The notes: generated from the sequence alone by a model not told the origin. Counted from the stretch's first letter, positions 54,108 through 62,820 are shown. The stretch is DNA of 64,000 nucleotides from ZC4RG36 sp964652205 (GCA_964652205.1 CAZZAO010000004.1:1-64000), one strand, 5' to 3'. Made by a program: numbers and translations.

Positions 54108-55253
54108 GTGGCAAGCGTAACTTTCAAGCACGTCTACAAGCGCTATGGTAATGTCGTTGCAGTAAAAGATTTGAATATTGAGGTTGAGGACAAAGAATTT
54201 CTCGTTCTCGTCGGCCCGTCCGGCTGCGGCAAGTCAACAAGCCTCCGTATGCTTGCCGGTCTGGAAGAAATTTCTGACGGTGAAATTCTGATCGGCGACC
54301 GCGTCGTCAATAACGTCGCTCCGAAAGATCGTGACGTGGCGATGGTGTTCCAGAGCTATGCGCTTTACCCGCATATGACGGTCTACGAAAATATGGCCTT
54401 CGGCCTGCGCCTTCGCAAGACGCCGAAGCAGGTGATCGACCAGCGCGTGCGTGAAGCGGCCAAGAGCCTCGGCATCGAGCAGTTGCTCGACCGCCGCCCC
54501 CGCCAGCTTTCAGGCGGTCAGCGTCAGCGCGTGGCCGTCGGTCGCGCCATCGTCCGCGAGCCTGCGGTCTTCCTGATGGACGAGCCGCTGTCGAACCTGG
54601 ACGCCAAGCTGCGCGTCGAGGCGCGGTCGTTCATCAGCAAGCTGCACCAGCGGCTCGGCACGACCTTCGTCTACGTGACACATGACCAGGTCGAAGCCAT
54701 GACGATGGGAACGCGCATCTGCGTCATGAGTGCCGGTGAACTCCAGCAGGTCGATACGCCGTTCAATCTGTACCACAATCCGCGCAACGTTTTCGTCGCC
54801 GGGTTCATGGGCAGCCCGTCGATGAACTTCTTCGACGCGACATTGACGGAGCGTGACGGCAAGCTCGTCATTGACGCCAAGAGCTTCAGCGTCCCGGTTC
54901 CGCTGCTCAAGATTGACGCCTTCCGCTCGCATATCGGCAAGCGGGTGATTTTTGGCATCCGCCCTGAAGATATTCATGACGTTGATTTCCAGCCTGCGGG
55001 CATTACGCCCGCCATCATCGAAGCCAACGTCGATGTGGTCGAGCAGATGGGTAACGAAATCATTCTGTACCTGGAAGAACAGGGGAAATCGTTCCTCGCT
55101 CGTACCGACCCGCGCACTCATGCCCGCGTCGGCCAGCGCCTGACCGTGGCCTTCGCTACGGCCAACATTCACCTGTTCGATGCGGATACGCAGCAGTCGC
55201 TGCTGTTCGACTACAAGGCGGCGCAGGCGGCTGAGAAGGTCAGCGCGACCTAA
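54108..55253 (+). CDS. sugar ABC transporter ATP-binding protein (MsmK/UgpC/MalK-like)
   Basis: 381 residues from a GTG. Walker A is VGPSGCGKST, the signature is QLSGGQRQRVAVGRAIVREP and Walker B is FLMDEPLSNLDAKLR. The C-terminal ~130 residues form the TOBE/regulatory domain (GIRPEDIHDVDF). Stand-alone members often energise several carbohydrate importers. Here no permease is adjacent, and strong promoter and ribosome-binding signals suggest high expression. Transport substrates would include maltodextrins, consistent with the amylase in the window, but this is inference. Confidence 0.92.
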   Translation: MASVTFKHVYKRYGNVVAVKDLNIEVEDKEFLVLVGPSGCGKSTSLRMLAGLEEISDGEILIGDRVVNNVAPKDRDVAMVFQSYALYPHMTVYENMAFGLRLRKTPKQVIDQRVREAAKSLGIEQLLDRRPRQLSGGQRQRVAVGRAIVREPAVFLMDEPLSNLDAKLRVEARSFISKLHQRLGTTFVYVTHDQVEAMTMGTRICVMSAGELQQVDTPFNLYHNPRNVFVAGFMGSPSMNFFDATLTERDGKLVIDAKSFSVPVPLLKIDAFRSHIGKRVIFGIRPEDIHDVDFQPAGITPAIIEANVDVVEQMGNEIILYLEEQGKSFLARTDPRTHARVGQRLTVAFATANIHLFDADTQQSLLFDYKAAQAAEKVSAT

Positions 55254-55281
55254 GGCGAAGGGTTTTAATCTGACACCTGAC

Positions 55282-55312
55282 AAAAGCCGCTCATCGAACA
55301 TGAGCGGCTTTT
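55282..55312 (+). terminator. intrinsic terminator after the MalK-like gene
   Basis: AAAAGCCGCTCAT (55282-55294) pairs with ATGAGCGGCTTTT (55300-55312) around a five-base loop. Confidence 0.9.
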
Positions 55313-55389
55313 CGTTCACAAAGTCATGAACAACGCTATACTTTGCGCTGTCTGGTTCTTCTGTCAATGGATACGAAAGCAGAAACGCC

Positions 55390-56406
55390 GTGAGACTTGT
55401 CTGGTCTGATCAGGTCGCCGTGTTTGAGCAGCTCAAACCGGAATGGAATGACCTGTTGAAACGCAGCCCCGCCGACAACATTTTCAGCACCTGGGAATGG
55501 CAGTCGAGCTGGTGGAAAGCCTATGAGGCTGGCGATTTATGGGTCGTCACCGTCCGCGACGACGCGGATCGTCTGGTTGGCATCGGGCCGTGGTTCATTC
55601 AGACGTTACCTGATGGCGAGCGCGTCGTTCGCAGCATCGGCTGTGTCGATGTGACCGATTATGTTGACGTGATCGCCGACCCGGAATACGCCGATGCTGT
55701 CTATCCCCTGCTGGCGCAGCACATGAAAGAGCAGCGCGGTCGCTTCGACCGGGTGAACCTTTGTAATATCCCCGAAGCATCCCCAACACTCAGGCAGTTC
55801 AGCGCCGCGCTGGAAGCACAGGGCTTCGCCGTCGAGATCGAGTTGCAGGAAGTCTGTCCGGTCATCCAGCTTCCCGGCGACTACGAAACCTATCTTGAAC
55901 AGCTTGACAAGAAGCAGCGCCACGAATTGAGGCGCAAAGTCCGCAAGGCGGAAAGCGAAGCGGTCATTAACTGGGCAATCGTCGATGAGAAGTACGACCT
56001 CGGCGAAGAACTGAATGCCTTCCTCAAGCTGATGGCTGCCAGCCAGAAACAGAAAGCCGAGTTTCTCGAGGACCCTAAAAATCTGGCCTTCTTCAAGCTG
56101 GTTATGCCGATCATCTTTGAGCGCGGCTGGCTGCAACTGAGCTTCCTGTGCATCAACGGTCAGCGCGCCGCCAGCTACCTCAATTTTGACTATAACAACC
56201 GGATTCTGGTCTACAATTCCGGCCTGCTGCCCGACGCGCACAGCGCCCTCAGCTCCGGCATCGTCCTGCTGGTCTATAATATCCAGCACGCCATTGAACT
56301 GAAGCGAGAGGTCTTCGACTTCCTGCGTGGAAACGAAACCTATAAGTACCGCATGGGCGCAATGGATACGCGCGTCTTCAAGGTCAAGGCGAAGCTCGCG
56401 GCGTAA
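55390..56406 (+). CDS. GNAT/FemAB-like acyltransferase (CelD/BcsL type)
   Basis: 338 residues starting at a GTG. The fold resembles GNAT_6: an N-terminal WNDLLKRSPADNIFSTWEWQ motif, then VVTVRDDADRLVGIGPWFIQ, a basic helix (QLDKKQRHELRRKVRKAE) and a second GNAT half (LSFLCINGQRAASYLNFDY, FDFLRGNETYKYRMGA). Relatives acylate polysaccharides or peptides. No polysaccharide cluster is adjacent. The Shine-Dalgarno is weak. Confidence 0.78.
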   Translation: MRLVWSDQVAVFEQLKPEWNDLLKRSPADNIFSTWEWQSSWWKAYEAGDLWVVTVRDDADRLVGIGPWFIQTLPDGERVVRSIGCVDVTDYVDVIADPEYADAVYPLLAQHMKEQRGRFDRVNLCNIPEASPTLRQFSAALEAQGFAVEIELQEVCPVIQLPGDYETYLEQLDKKQRHELRRKVRKAESEAVINWAIVDEKYDLGEELNAFLKLMAASQKQKAEFLEDPKNLAFFKLVMPIIFERGWLQLSFLCINGQRAASYLNFDYNNRILVYNSGLLPDAHSALSSGIVLLVYNIQHAIELKREVFDFLRGNETYKYRMGAMDTRVFKVKAKLAA

Positions 56407-56423
56407 GCTCGCACCCTTGAGAT

Positions 56424-56458
56424 AACCAAAAAGCCGACACGCTGTCGGCTTTTTGGTT
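56424..56458. terminator. bidirectional intrinsic terminator
   Basis: AACCAAAAAGCCGACA (56424-56439) and its exact inverse (56443-56458) form a 16-bp stem with a three-base loop and T-runs on both strands, between convergent genes. Confidence 0.9.
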
Positions 56459-56474
56459 GCCTGATCGAGGCGAG

Positions 56475-56783
56475 CTAGCCGCCGTAAGAATTCGGAATGT
56501 CGGCGACGGTCGCCACGATATAGGGCGGTTGCTCCTGCACGCGCAGCGCCTGATCTTCGCTGATCTGCCGCTCGCCCTTAAAGTAGAGCACGTCGTTGAA
56601 GCTGTCATAGCGATAACGGCGGCTCACCCAGCCATACAGGCTGTGCTGGAAAACAACGTTGAACTGGACAGCCTCATCGTCGGGAATGATCTTCTCATCG
56701 ACGATCCAGACCGGTGAATACTGGTCGAGATGCGGGCGGACTTTGCGGTCACGGCGGGTCAGGATTGTCTGGTTGGAACTCAT
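56475..56783 (-). CDS. small protein of unknown function
   Basis: 102 residues with no recognised domain. It is soluble, rich in Tyr, Arg and Asp, and has a regular beta pattern (YSPVWIVDEKIIPDDEAVQF, SLYGWVSRRYRYDSFNDVLY). The composition and codon use look like a real gene. It sits between the bidirectional terminator and the NRAMP-family gene on the same strand. Confidence 0.65.
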   Translation of the reverse strand: MSSNQTILTRRDRKVRPHLDQYSPVWIVDEKIIPDDEAVQFNVVFQHSLYGWVSRRYRYDSFNDVLYFKGERQISEDQALRVQEQPPYIVATVADIPNSYGG

Positions 56784-56852
56784 CGCTCTCTCGCTTTATT
56801 TCACAGGGCTAACGTCGCCCTATTGTAGCGACATTTACGCCACTTCGACAAG

Positions 56853-58223
56853 TCAGGCCCCCGGACGCAGCCAGGTCACGACGAGCGCAATCGCCCCGGC
56901 GAACATAATGACCGTCCCGACCCAGCCCAGAAGGTTAATCAGCGGCGTATTGGTGCGCTCGCCCATGATCTTTTTGTTGTTCGAGACGAGCATAATCACG
57001 ACCATCAGCGGCGGCGCGAGGAAGCCGTTAAGGACAGCCGTCCAGAACAGCGCGGTAATCGGATTGATGCCGACGAAGTTAATCAACATGCCGACCAGCG
57101 TCGCGGCGACGATGACCGCGTAAAACTGTTTAGCGCGGCGCGGCTTCTCGTCAAGGCCATACTTCCAGCCGAACGCCTCGGCTACGGCGTAGGATGCGGA
57201 GCCGGTCAGGATCGGCACGGCCAGAATGCTCGCGCCGATCAGACCGAGCGCCAGCAGATATTTTGCCGCATCGCCCGCAATCGGCTTGAGTGCTTCGGCG
57301 GCATCGGTCGCGCTCTGAATATCGGTCTTGCCCGCCTGAAACAACGTTGCCGCCGTCGTCAGGATAATGAAGTACATCACAACGCAGGACAGCACCATCC
57401 CGATATTGACATCGAGCGCCGCGTATTTCATCTCGGAATTGGTCGCGCCTTTGCGCTGCCACAGCCGCTTACGCCCCATGCTGACTTCTTCCTCGACTTC
57501 CTGACTGGCCTGCCAGAAAAACAGGTAAGGCGAAATGCTCGTGCCGAGGATGGCGACAACCGCAGCCAGAAAGGTTGTGTCAAGCCGGATCGTCGGAATA
57601 AACGTGTTGCGGATGACTTCGCCCCAGTCCGGTTTTGCGAATAAGGCCGCGCCGATATAAGCGAACAGCGCCAGCGTCAGCCATTTAAAAACGTTGGCGA
57701 TCAGGCGGTACGATCCCCAGATTTGCAGCACAAGAATAATGACCGCAATCGGGATAATCATCACCGTAATCGGGAGCTGCGGCACGATCAGATTGATGGC
57801 CGCCGAGATCGCGCCAATATCGACGCCCGCGTTGACCACATTGGCGACGACCAGCGCGAAAAGAACCGGATACAGGACTTTGCGGGAGTAATGCTCACGA
57901 ATGACGCCACCCAGCCCCTTGCCCGTCACCATGCCGATCTTGGCGCAGATGAACTGGACGGCGGCCATAAACGGATAGATGAACACGGCCATCCACAGGG
58001 TCGCAAAGCCGAGCGCCGCGCCTGCCTGCGTATAGGTGCCGATGCCGGACGGATCATCGTCCGACGCGCCGGTAATCAGGCCGGGGCCGAGGACTTTGAA
58101 CAGCGATTTCAGCGTAACGCGCCCGCCTTGAGCGGCTACTTCCTCAGTCGCCGTCCCGCCGGCAGGCTCCGAATGTGGAATCGTTGGCGCAGCAGCTTCG
58201 TCTCGCACTTTTTTGTCGGTCAC
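56853..58223 (-). CDS. NRAMP-family metal ion transporter, divergent motif type
   Basis: About 456 residues from a GTG at 58223, chosen for GGAG seven bases upstream; the reading frame extends further but is not protein-like. Eleven or so membrane helices. TM1 reads ITGASDDDPSGIGTYTQAGA in place of the DPGN of canonical NRAMP, and the TM6 region reads LGTSISPYLFFWQASQEVEE instead of MPH. Other helices (VVANVVNAGVDIGAISAAIN, GASILAVPILTGSASYAVAE) match the family. Metal specificity is open; Mn, Fe or Mg are possible. Confidence 0.82.
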   Translation of the reverse strand: MTDKKVRDEAAAPTIPHSEPAGGTATEEVAAQGGRVTLKSLFKVLGPGLITGASDDDPSGIGTYTQAGAALGFATLWMAVFIYPFMAAVQFICAKIGMVTGKGLGGVIREHYSRKVLYPVLFALVVANVVNAGVDIGAISAAINLIVPQLPITVMIIPIAVIILVLQIWGSYRLIANVFKWLTLALFAYIGAALFAKPDWGEVIRNTFIPTIRLDTTFLAAVVAILGTSISPYLFFWQASQEVEEEVSMGRKRLWQRKGATNSEMKYAALDVNIGMVLSCVVMYFIILTTAATLFQAGKTDIQSATDAAEALKPIAGDAAKYLLALGLIGASILAVPILTGSASYAVAEAFGWKYGLDEKPRRAKQFYAVIVAATLVGMLINFVGINPITALFWTAVLNGFLAPPLMVVIMLVSNNKKIMGERTNTPLINLLGWVGTVIMFAGAIALVVTWLRPGA

Positions 58224-58394
58224 AAAGTGGCTCCAGTTGAGTCCAGCGCACAGGCTGCTCTGTAAGACGAGACGCAACGATGACTGGCAACAGTCTAGCA
58301 CACGTTATGCGCTTTGTAATTGGGGATTTGATCTTAATGCTGAGAAGATAGTGAAGAAAAGCGCTCTGGCTCAACGTGAGCCAGAGCGCCCGTA

Positions 58395-59705
58395 TCAGGT
58401 CGTTCGCGGCAGTGGATCATCCTGCGGTTTATCAGCCACTTCGTTCCGTTCGAGGATCACCCGCACCGACCTATCGTAGGTCCAATACTGCCAGACCCAG
58501 TTGAGCAGAACCGCCAGCCGGTTGCGGAAACCCATCAGCGTCAGCAGATGCAGGCCGAGCCAGACGACCCAGGCGAGATAACCGCTCACGGGGATGCGAT
58601 TGTACAGGTAGGCGACAGCCCGACTGCGGCCAATCGTCGCCATCGCCCCACGGTCGCGGTAGTGGAATGATTGTTCAGCCTGCCCTGCCATGCGCCGTAA
58701 AATGTTCTTCGCCGCCAGCTTGCCCTGCTGCTGCGCGACCGGAATCAGCATCGGGTATGGCCTGCCGTCAGGATCGGGCAGATAGGCCATGTCGCCGACA
58801 ACGTAGATGCCGGCGCGGCCAATAACTTCAGTCGTCGGTTTGATCGGCACACGCTGGCCTGCCGCCAGCGGCAGATTGAGCAGCGCAGTCAGCGGCGCGG
58901 CCTGCACGCCCGCCGACCAGACCAGCGTCGAAGTCGGGATGACGCGACCATCGCTCAGGCGGACATGATCTGCCGCGACATCAGCGACGGCGCTGTTCAG
59001 CATGACTTCGATACCGAGCGACTCGACCTGCCTGAGCGCCGATTCGCGCAGCCCTTCAGGGAACGAGCGCAGCAGGCTGTCGGTCGCTTCGATCAGGATG
59101 ACGCGCGGTCGATTCGCCTCGCCGAAACCATATTCCTTCCGCAGCGCATGGGTCACCAGCTCGCGCAGCGCCCCCGCCGTCTCCAGCCCGGTCGGCCCGC
59201 CGCCGACGATCACCAGTGTCGTCAGCGCCTGACGCTTCGCGGCATCGTCGATCCAGGCGGCGCGCTCGAACAGGCTGAGAATGTGATTGCGCAGCGTAAC
59301 GCTGTCATTCAAGTCCTTCAGGCTGAAGCTGTGCAGCGCCAGTTCGTCGTGACCGAAATAGCTGCTGACGCTGCCGCCAGCGACGATCAGCGAGTCGTAC
59401 CCCTCGCGGCGCGTCTGCCCGCCGCTGCGCACCGTCACCGAGCGCTGGTCGGCGTCGATCTGCTCGACCTCGCCCATCAGGAACCGGACGTTGCTCTGAC
59501 CGCCGAAAATGCCGCGCACCGGATAAGCGATCTCTTCCGGCTCCAGACCACAGGTGGCAACCTGATAAAGCAGCGGTGTGAAGGTGTGATAGTTGCGCCG
59601 GTCGATCAACAGCACGTCCACCGGCCCGTTTTCCAGCGCGCGCGCGGCGCTCAGTCCGCCAAAGCCCGCGCCAATGATGATAATCTTCGGTCGATCACTG
59701 GTCAT
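58395..59705 (-). CDS. ndh: type II NADH dehydrogenase
   Basis: About 436 residues from the ATG at 59705; the longer frame upstream lies in a regulatory region. The FAD motif is IIIIGAGFGGLSAARALENG and the NADH motif is LVIVGGGPTGLETAGALREL. Later VVGDMAYLPDPDGRP and VAQQQGKLAAKNILRRM are typical. A C-terminal amphipathic/hydrophobic region (SGYLAWVVWLGLHLLTLMGF) attaches it to the membrane. It moves electrons from NADH to quinone without pumping protons. Confidence 0.94.
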   Translation of the reverse strand: MTSDRPKIIIIGAGFGGLSAARALENGPVDVLLIDRRNYHTFTPLLYQVATCGLEPEEIAYPVRGIFGGQSNVRFLMGEVEQIDADQRSVTVRSGGQTRREGYDSLIVAGGSVSSYFGHDELALHSFSLKDLNDSVTLRNHILSLFERAAWIDDAAKRQALTTLVIVGGGPTGLETAGALRELVTHALRKEYGFGEANRPRVILIEATDSLLRSFPEGLRESALRQVESLGIEVMLNSAVADVAADHVRLSDGRVIPTSTLVWSAGVQAAPLTALLNLPLAAGQRVPIKPTTEVIGRAGIYVVGDMAYLPDPDGRPYPMLIPVAQQQGKLAAKNILRRMAGQAEQSFHYRDRGAMATIGRSRAVAYLYNRIPVSGYLAWVVWLGLHLLTLMGFRNRLAVLLNWVWQYWTYDRSVRVILERNEVADKPQDDPLPRTT

Positions 59706-60059
59706 CGGAGATCCCCCGATCTCTTGTACCTCGCTACAATCATTAGACGCCGTATTGTGATTAATTTCACCATTAGTCGTGAATTTATTCACGATATGCT
59801 CATCTTTCGACTTACGCGCCATCGGCGTTATACTCGTGCCTTTCCGCTCGCCTACCTGACCATCAACCCACCGTGTCCATGCTTCCGCTCGATCCAGTGA
59901 TCTCGCCGTCCGCGCGGCGCTGTGGCTCGCCAACCATGCCAGCCCCTCAGACATGGTTCCAGACAACCTCCTCACCTTCAACCTGTTACCGACCGGCAGG
60001 CGGCGCGATGCGCGCACGCTGCCGAAACTCAAGCGCCATTCGCAGCGAGGATATGCTAA
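59706..60059. other. 354-base gap between divergent ndh and purH
   Basis: The ndh-proximal part holds the tandem operator-like repeats. From about 59820 to 60059 there is GC-rich sequence with short open frames in two + strand phases, but no start with a Shine-Dalgarno and no recognisable protein. I leave it without a gene. Confidence 0.5.
59755..59794 (-). promoter_or_regulatory. two tandem TGTGA-N6-TCACA-like operators upstream of ndh
   Basis: TTGTGA TTAATT TCACCA (59755-59772) and TCGTGA ATTTAT TCACGA (59777-59794) share one layout, with centres 22 bases apart. The sites lie about 50-90 bases upstream of the ndh ATG. This pattern fits Rex (redox-sensing) and also CRP/FNR-type regulators. 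Rex is attractive since ndh is a common target. Confidence 0.6.
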
Positions 60060-61598
60060 ATGCCACGAGCGTTACTCAGCGTCTATGACAAGACCGGCCT
60101 GACTGAATTCGCCTCGACCCTGCTGGAACTGGGCTGGGATCTGGTCGCCAGCGGCGGCACCGAGAAGCATCTGCGTGACGCCGGGCTGGCCGTCACCTCG
60201 GTTGAGCAGTTGACCGGCAGCCCGGAGCTGCTTGGCGGGCGCGTCAAAACGCTGCATCCGGCCATTCACGGCGCGATTCTGGCCCGCAACACGCCGTCCG
60301 ATCTGGAAGATTTACGCAAGCAGGGTTACGCGCCGATTACGCTCGTCGCCTGTAACCTCTATCCGTTTCAGGAGACGACTGCCAGAGCGAGCATCGCGCT
60401 TCAGGACGCTATCGAGCAGATCGACATTGGCGGCGTGACGCTGCTGCGCGCGGCAGCCAAGAATTTCTTCTTCGTCACCGTCGCCTCGAGCCCGAAGGAC
60501 TATCCCCGGATCGTCGACGCGCTCGAACAGGGCAATCAGGTTGACATCGCCCTGCGCCGCGAGCTGGCGATCAAAGCCTTCGCTCACACGCGCGACTATG
60601 ACACCGCGATCCACGCCTACCTGTCGCAGGGGTTTGCGCCGAGTCTCGCCACGGACGACCTGCCCAGACATCTATCGGTAGGGATGCAGCAGGTCGAAGT
60701 GCTGCGCTACGGCGAAAATCCGCATCAGAACGCGGCCTACTACAGCCGTCTCTCGACCAGCGGCCCACTCGGCGGGACGATCCTCGGCGGCAAGCAGCTA
60801 TCGTATAACAACATCCTCGACCTCGACTCGGCCTGGCGCGCAGTCAGCAGCTTCACTGAGCCAACCGTGGTGATCGTCAAGCACCTGACGCCGTGCGGCG
60901 TTGCCAGCGCGGAGAGTGTCACTGCCGCCCTGCCCGCTGCCATCGCCTCCGATCCGGTGTCCGCTTATGGCGGCGTGATGGCCGTCAATCGCCCGGTCGA
61001 TGAAGCGTTCGTCGCCGGACTCGGCAGCCTGTTCGTCGAATGTATCGCCGCGCCAGAGTTCACCGAGGGCGCGCAGGGAATCTTCGCCAGCAAGCGCAAG
61101 AACTGCCGCCTGCTCCAGATTCCACACCCGTTCAACGGCGCGGAGCTGGAAATCCGCAGCGTCCATGGCGGGATGCTGGCGCAGCGCGCCGACCTCGGCG
61201 ATCCGGCGGGGATGACGGTCCGCACCGTCAGCAAACGCGCGCCGACTCAGGAAGAATACGACGCGCTGATGTTCGCCTGGAAAGTATGCCAGCACGTCAA
61301 ATCGAACGCGATTGTGCTGGCGTCCGGACACGCGACCGTCGGCGTCGGCGGCGGGCTGCCGAGCCGCGTCGATGCCGTCGAGCTGGCGGTCAGGAAAGCC
61401 GGGGAAAAGGCCGCAGGCGCGGTCATGGCGTCGGACGCTTTCTTTCCGTTCAATGACAGCATCGAGGTCGCCGCGAAAGCGGGAGTCACGGCGGTGGTCG
61501 AGCCGGGCGGCTCGATCCGCGACGCTGACGCCATCGCCGCCGCCGACGCCGCCAACATGGCGATGATCTTCACCGGCGTGCGACATTTCAAGCACTAA
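60060..61598 (+). CDS. purH: bifunctional IMP cyclohydrolase / AICAR transformylase
   Basis: 512 residues. The N-terminal IMP cyclohydrolase half opens ALLSVYDKTGLTEFASTLLE and contains GGRVKTLHPAIHGAILAR. The C-terminal transformylase half contains LGGKQLSYNNILDLDSAW and VIVKHLTPCGVASAE, whose Lys-His pair is catalytic, and ends with VEPGGSIRDADAIAAADAAN. It carries out the last two steps of purine synthesis. Starts at ATG 60060 after GAGGA. Confidence 0.97.
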   Translation: MPRALLSVYDKTGLTEFASTLLELGWDLVASGGTEKHLRDAGLAVTSVEQLTGSPELLGGRVKTLHPAIHGAILARNTPSDLEDLRKQGYAPITLVACNLYPFQETTARASIALQDAIEQIDIGGVTLLRAAAKNFFFVTVASSPKDYPRIVDALEQGNQVDIALRRELAIKAFAHTRDYDTAIHAYLSQGFAPSLATDDLPRHLSVGMQQVEVLRYGENPHQNAAYYSRLSTSGPLGGTILGGKQLSYNNILDLDSAWRAVSSFTEPTVVIVKHLTPCGVASAESVTAALPAAIASDPVSAYGGVMAVNRPVDEAFVAGLGSLFVECIAAPEFTEGAQGIFASKRKNCRLLQIPHPFNGAELEIRSVHGGMLAQRADLGDPAGMTVRTVSKRAPTQEEYDALMFAWKVCQHVKSNAIVLASGHATVGVGGGLPSRVDAVELAVRKAGEKAAGAVMASDAFFPFNDSIEVAAKAGVTAVVEPGGSIRDADAIAAADAANMAMIFTGVRHFKH

Positions 61599-61600
61599 AG

Positions 61601-61627
61601 GAGAGGACTGAGCGATGAGGACTGAGA
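61601..61627 (+). repeat. GGACTGAG dispersed repeat, left arm
   Basis: GAGAGGACTGAG CGAT GAGGACTGAG sits just after the purH stop. Its inverted partner at 61652-61685 lets it fold into a hairpin around a 25-base loop. Confidence 0.65.
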
Positions 61628-61651
61628 CAAGACAGAAGTGCGGATGAGTCT

Positions 61652-61685
61652 ACTCAGTCCTCAGTCCTCGGCCCTCAGTCCTTTT
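61652..61685 (-). repeat. GGACTGAG dispersed repeat, inverted arm
   Basis: ACTCAGTCCTCAGTCCTCGG and CCCTCAGTCCTTTT are the inverse of the unit at 17060, matching AAGGACTGAGxGCCGAGGAC almost exactly. The tail TTTTAG could help terminate purH transcription. Confidence 0.65.
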
Positions 61686-61697
61686 AGTTTTTCAGCC

Positions 61698-61726
61698 TTG
61701 TCAGGGGAAAGCCACTTTGCTATACT
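61698..61726 (+). promoter_or_regulatory. promoter of tRNA-Thr
   Basis: TTGTCA (61698-61703), a 17-base spacer and TATACT (61721-61726) end 12 bases before the tRNA. Confidence 0.8.
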
Positions 61727-61738
61727 TTTCCCCAATAG

Positions 61739-61810
61739 GCCATCCTAGCTCAATGGCAGAGCAATCGCTTCGTAAGCGATAGGTTATGAGTTCAACTCTC
61801 ATGGATGGCT
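61739..61810 (+). tRNA. tRNA-Thr (anticodon CGT)
   Basis: A 72-base cloverleaf. The acceptor stem GCCATCC pairs with GGATGGC; the D arm is GCTC/GAGC; the anticodon stem ATCGC/GCGAT encloses TTCGTAA, giving anticodon CGT (reads ACG); and the T arm is ATGAG/CTCAT with loop TTCAACT. The discriminator base is T and the CCA end is not encoded. Confidence 0.95.
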
Positions 61811-61875
61811 CAATCGCACATGCCCGCTGGCTAACTGGTCGCGGGCATGTCGTTTGTAGCTGAGGAGTCTCTGCC

Positions 61876-62532
61876 ATGCCAGACCCGCGTCGCCCCGTAA
61901 CCATCGCTGTGACCGGTGGCACAGGCTCCGGCAAAACGACCATCTCCAACGCCATCCTCGAACAGGTCGGCGGCCATAATATCGCCTACCTGCCGCACGA
62001 CGCCTACTATAAAGATCGCGCCGATATTCCGCTGATCGACGCCAACACGCCGAACTTCGACCATCCTGACGCCATCGAGACCTCGCTGATGATCGAGCAC
62101 ATTCGCCGCTTGCAGCGCGGCGAAGCGGTCAACGTCCCGGTTTACGATTTCACCCGCGATCTCAGGACGCAGCACACCACACGCGTCGAACCGCACCCGA
62201 TCATTCTGGTCGAAGGCATCCTGCTCTTAGCCGAGCCAGAGCTGCGCAGCCTGTTCGACGTCAAAATCTTTGTCGACACTGATGCCGATATTCGCCTGAT
62301 TCGGCGGCTCAAGCGCGACATCGCCGACCGAGGCCGCACGGCTGAATCAGTCATCACTCAGTACATGACGACCGTCCGCCCGATGCACCTCGAATTCGTC
62401 GAGCCGAGCAAGCGGTTTGCCGATGTCATCATCCCCGAAGGCGGCTTCAACACTGTCGCCATCGACATGATCGCCGACCGCGTCCGCAGTCTGCTCCGGC
62501 GCAGCGCCGACGAGCCTGTGAGCGGGGATTGA
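61876..62532 (+). CDS. udk: uridine kinase
   Basis: 218 residues. P-loop GGTGSGKTTISNAI, then YLPHDAYYKD, FDHPDAIETSLM, PVYDFTRDLR and the catalytic region LVEGILLLAEPEL. IFVDTDADIRLIRRLKRDI is the lid. It phosphorylates uridine and cytidine for pyrimidine salvage. It lies directly after tRNA-Thr and before the T-box region. Confidence 0.95.
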   Translation: MPDPRRPVTIAVTGGTGSGKTTISNAILEQVGGHNIAYLPHDAYYKDRADIPLIDANTPNFDHPDAIETSLMIEHIRRLQRGEAVNVPVYDFTRDLRTQHTTRVEPHPIILVEGILLLAEPELRSLFDVKIFVDTDADIRLIRRLKRDIADRGRTAESVITQYMTTVRPMHLEFVEPSKRFADVIIPEGGFNTVAIDMIADRVRSLLRRSADEPVSGD

Positions 62533-62558
62533 CGCTCGATTTTTGAACGTGCTATACT
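62529..62558 (+). promoter_or_regulatory. promoter of the T-box operon
   Basis: TTGACG (62529-62534), an 18-base spacer and TATACT (62553-62558). The -35 box overlaps the udk stop. Confidence 0.7.
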
Positions 62559-62569
62559 CGTTGTAACGC

Positions 62570-62820
62570 TATATCAAAAGACGGTGAACAGGAAGCGCGG
62601 CAGCTTCTCGACGTCAGCGAATGCGGGCCTTTGGGTGGAAGCCTGCTCGTCGATACCGCCGTGTGTCGCCTGGGAGTCGCCCGGCTGAACGCCAGTAAGC
62701 CGGGACGGTCGCGCCCGTTATCGCGTTCGAGTGCCTCAGCCGCCGCGCCGCGACCGGGGAAACAAGGTGGTACCGCGAGTAGCCTCTTCGTCCTTGTATG
62801 ACGATGAGGCTATTTTATTT
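62570..62820 (+). promoter_or_regulatory. T-box riboswitch leader
   Basis: Stem I: AGCGA (62607-62611) in the distal bulge and GGGTGGAAG in the apical loop (62633-62641), with TCGACG/CGTCGA pairing below. A GTTATCG-type stem III region follows. The antiterminator has AACAAGGTGGTACCGCGAG (62761-62779), the conserved T-box, with UGGU at 62768-62771. A competing terminator forms from TAGCCTCTTCGTC and GACGATGAGGCTA (ending 62812), then TTTTATTT. The specifier codon is uncertain: GTC (62649-62651, Val) or TAC/ACC a few bases later. Confidence 0.88.

Noticed and set aside
59873..60088. A 71-residue + strand frame upstream of purH
   Set aside because: It overlaps the purH start, has no Shine-Dalgarno and no recognisable sequence. 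A second phase here reads protein-like but has no start codon.
62649..62657. Threonine specifier (ACC) for the T-box
   Set aside because: Possible from the loop geometry, but the UGGU bulge requires A73 while the tRNA-Thr here has U73, and valS follows. Left as uncertain rather than called.
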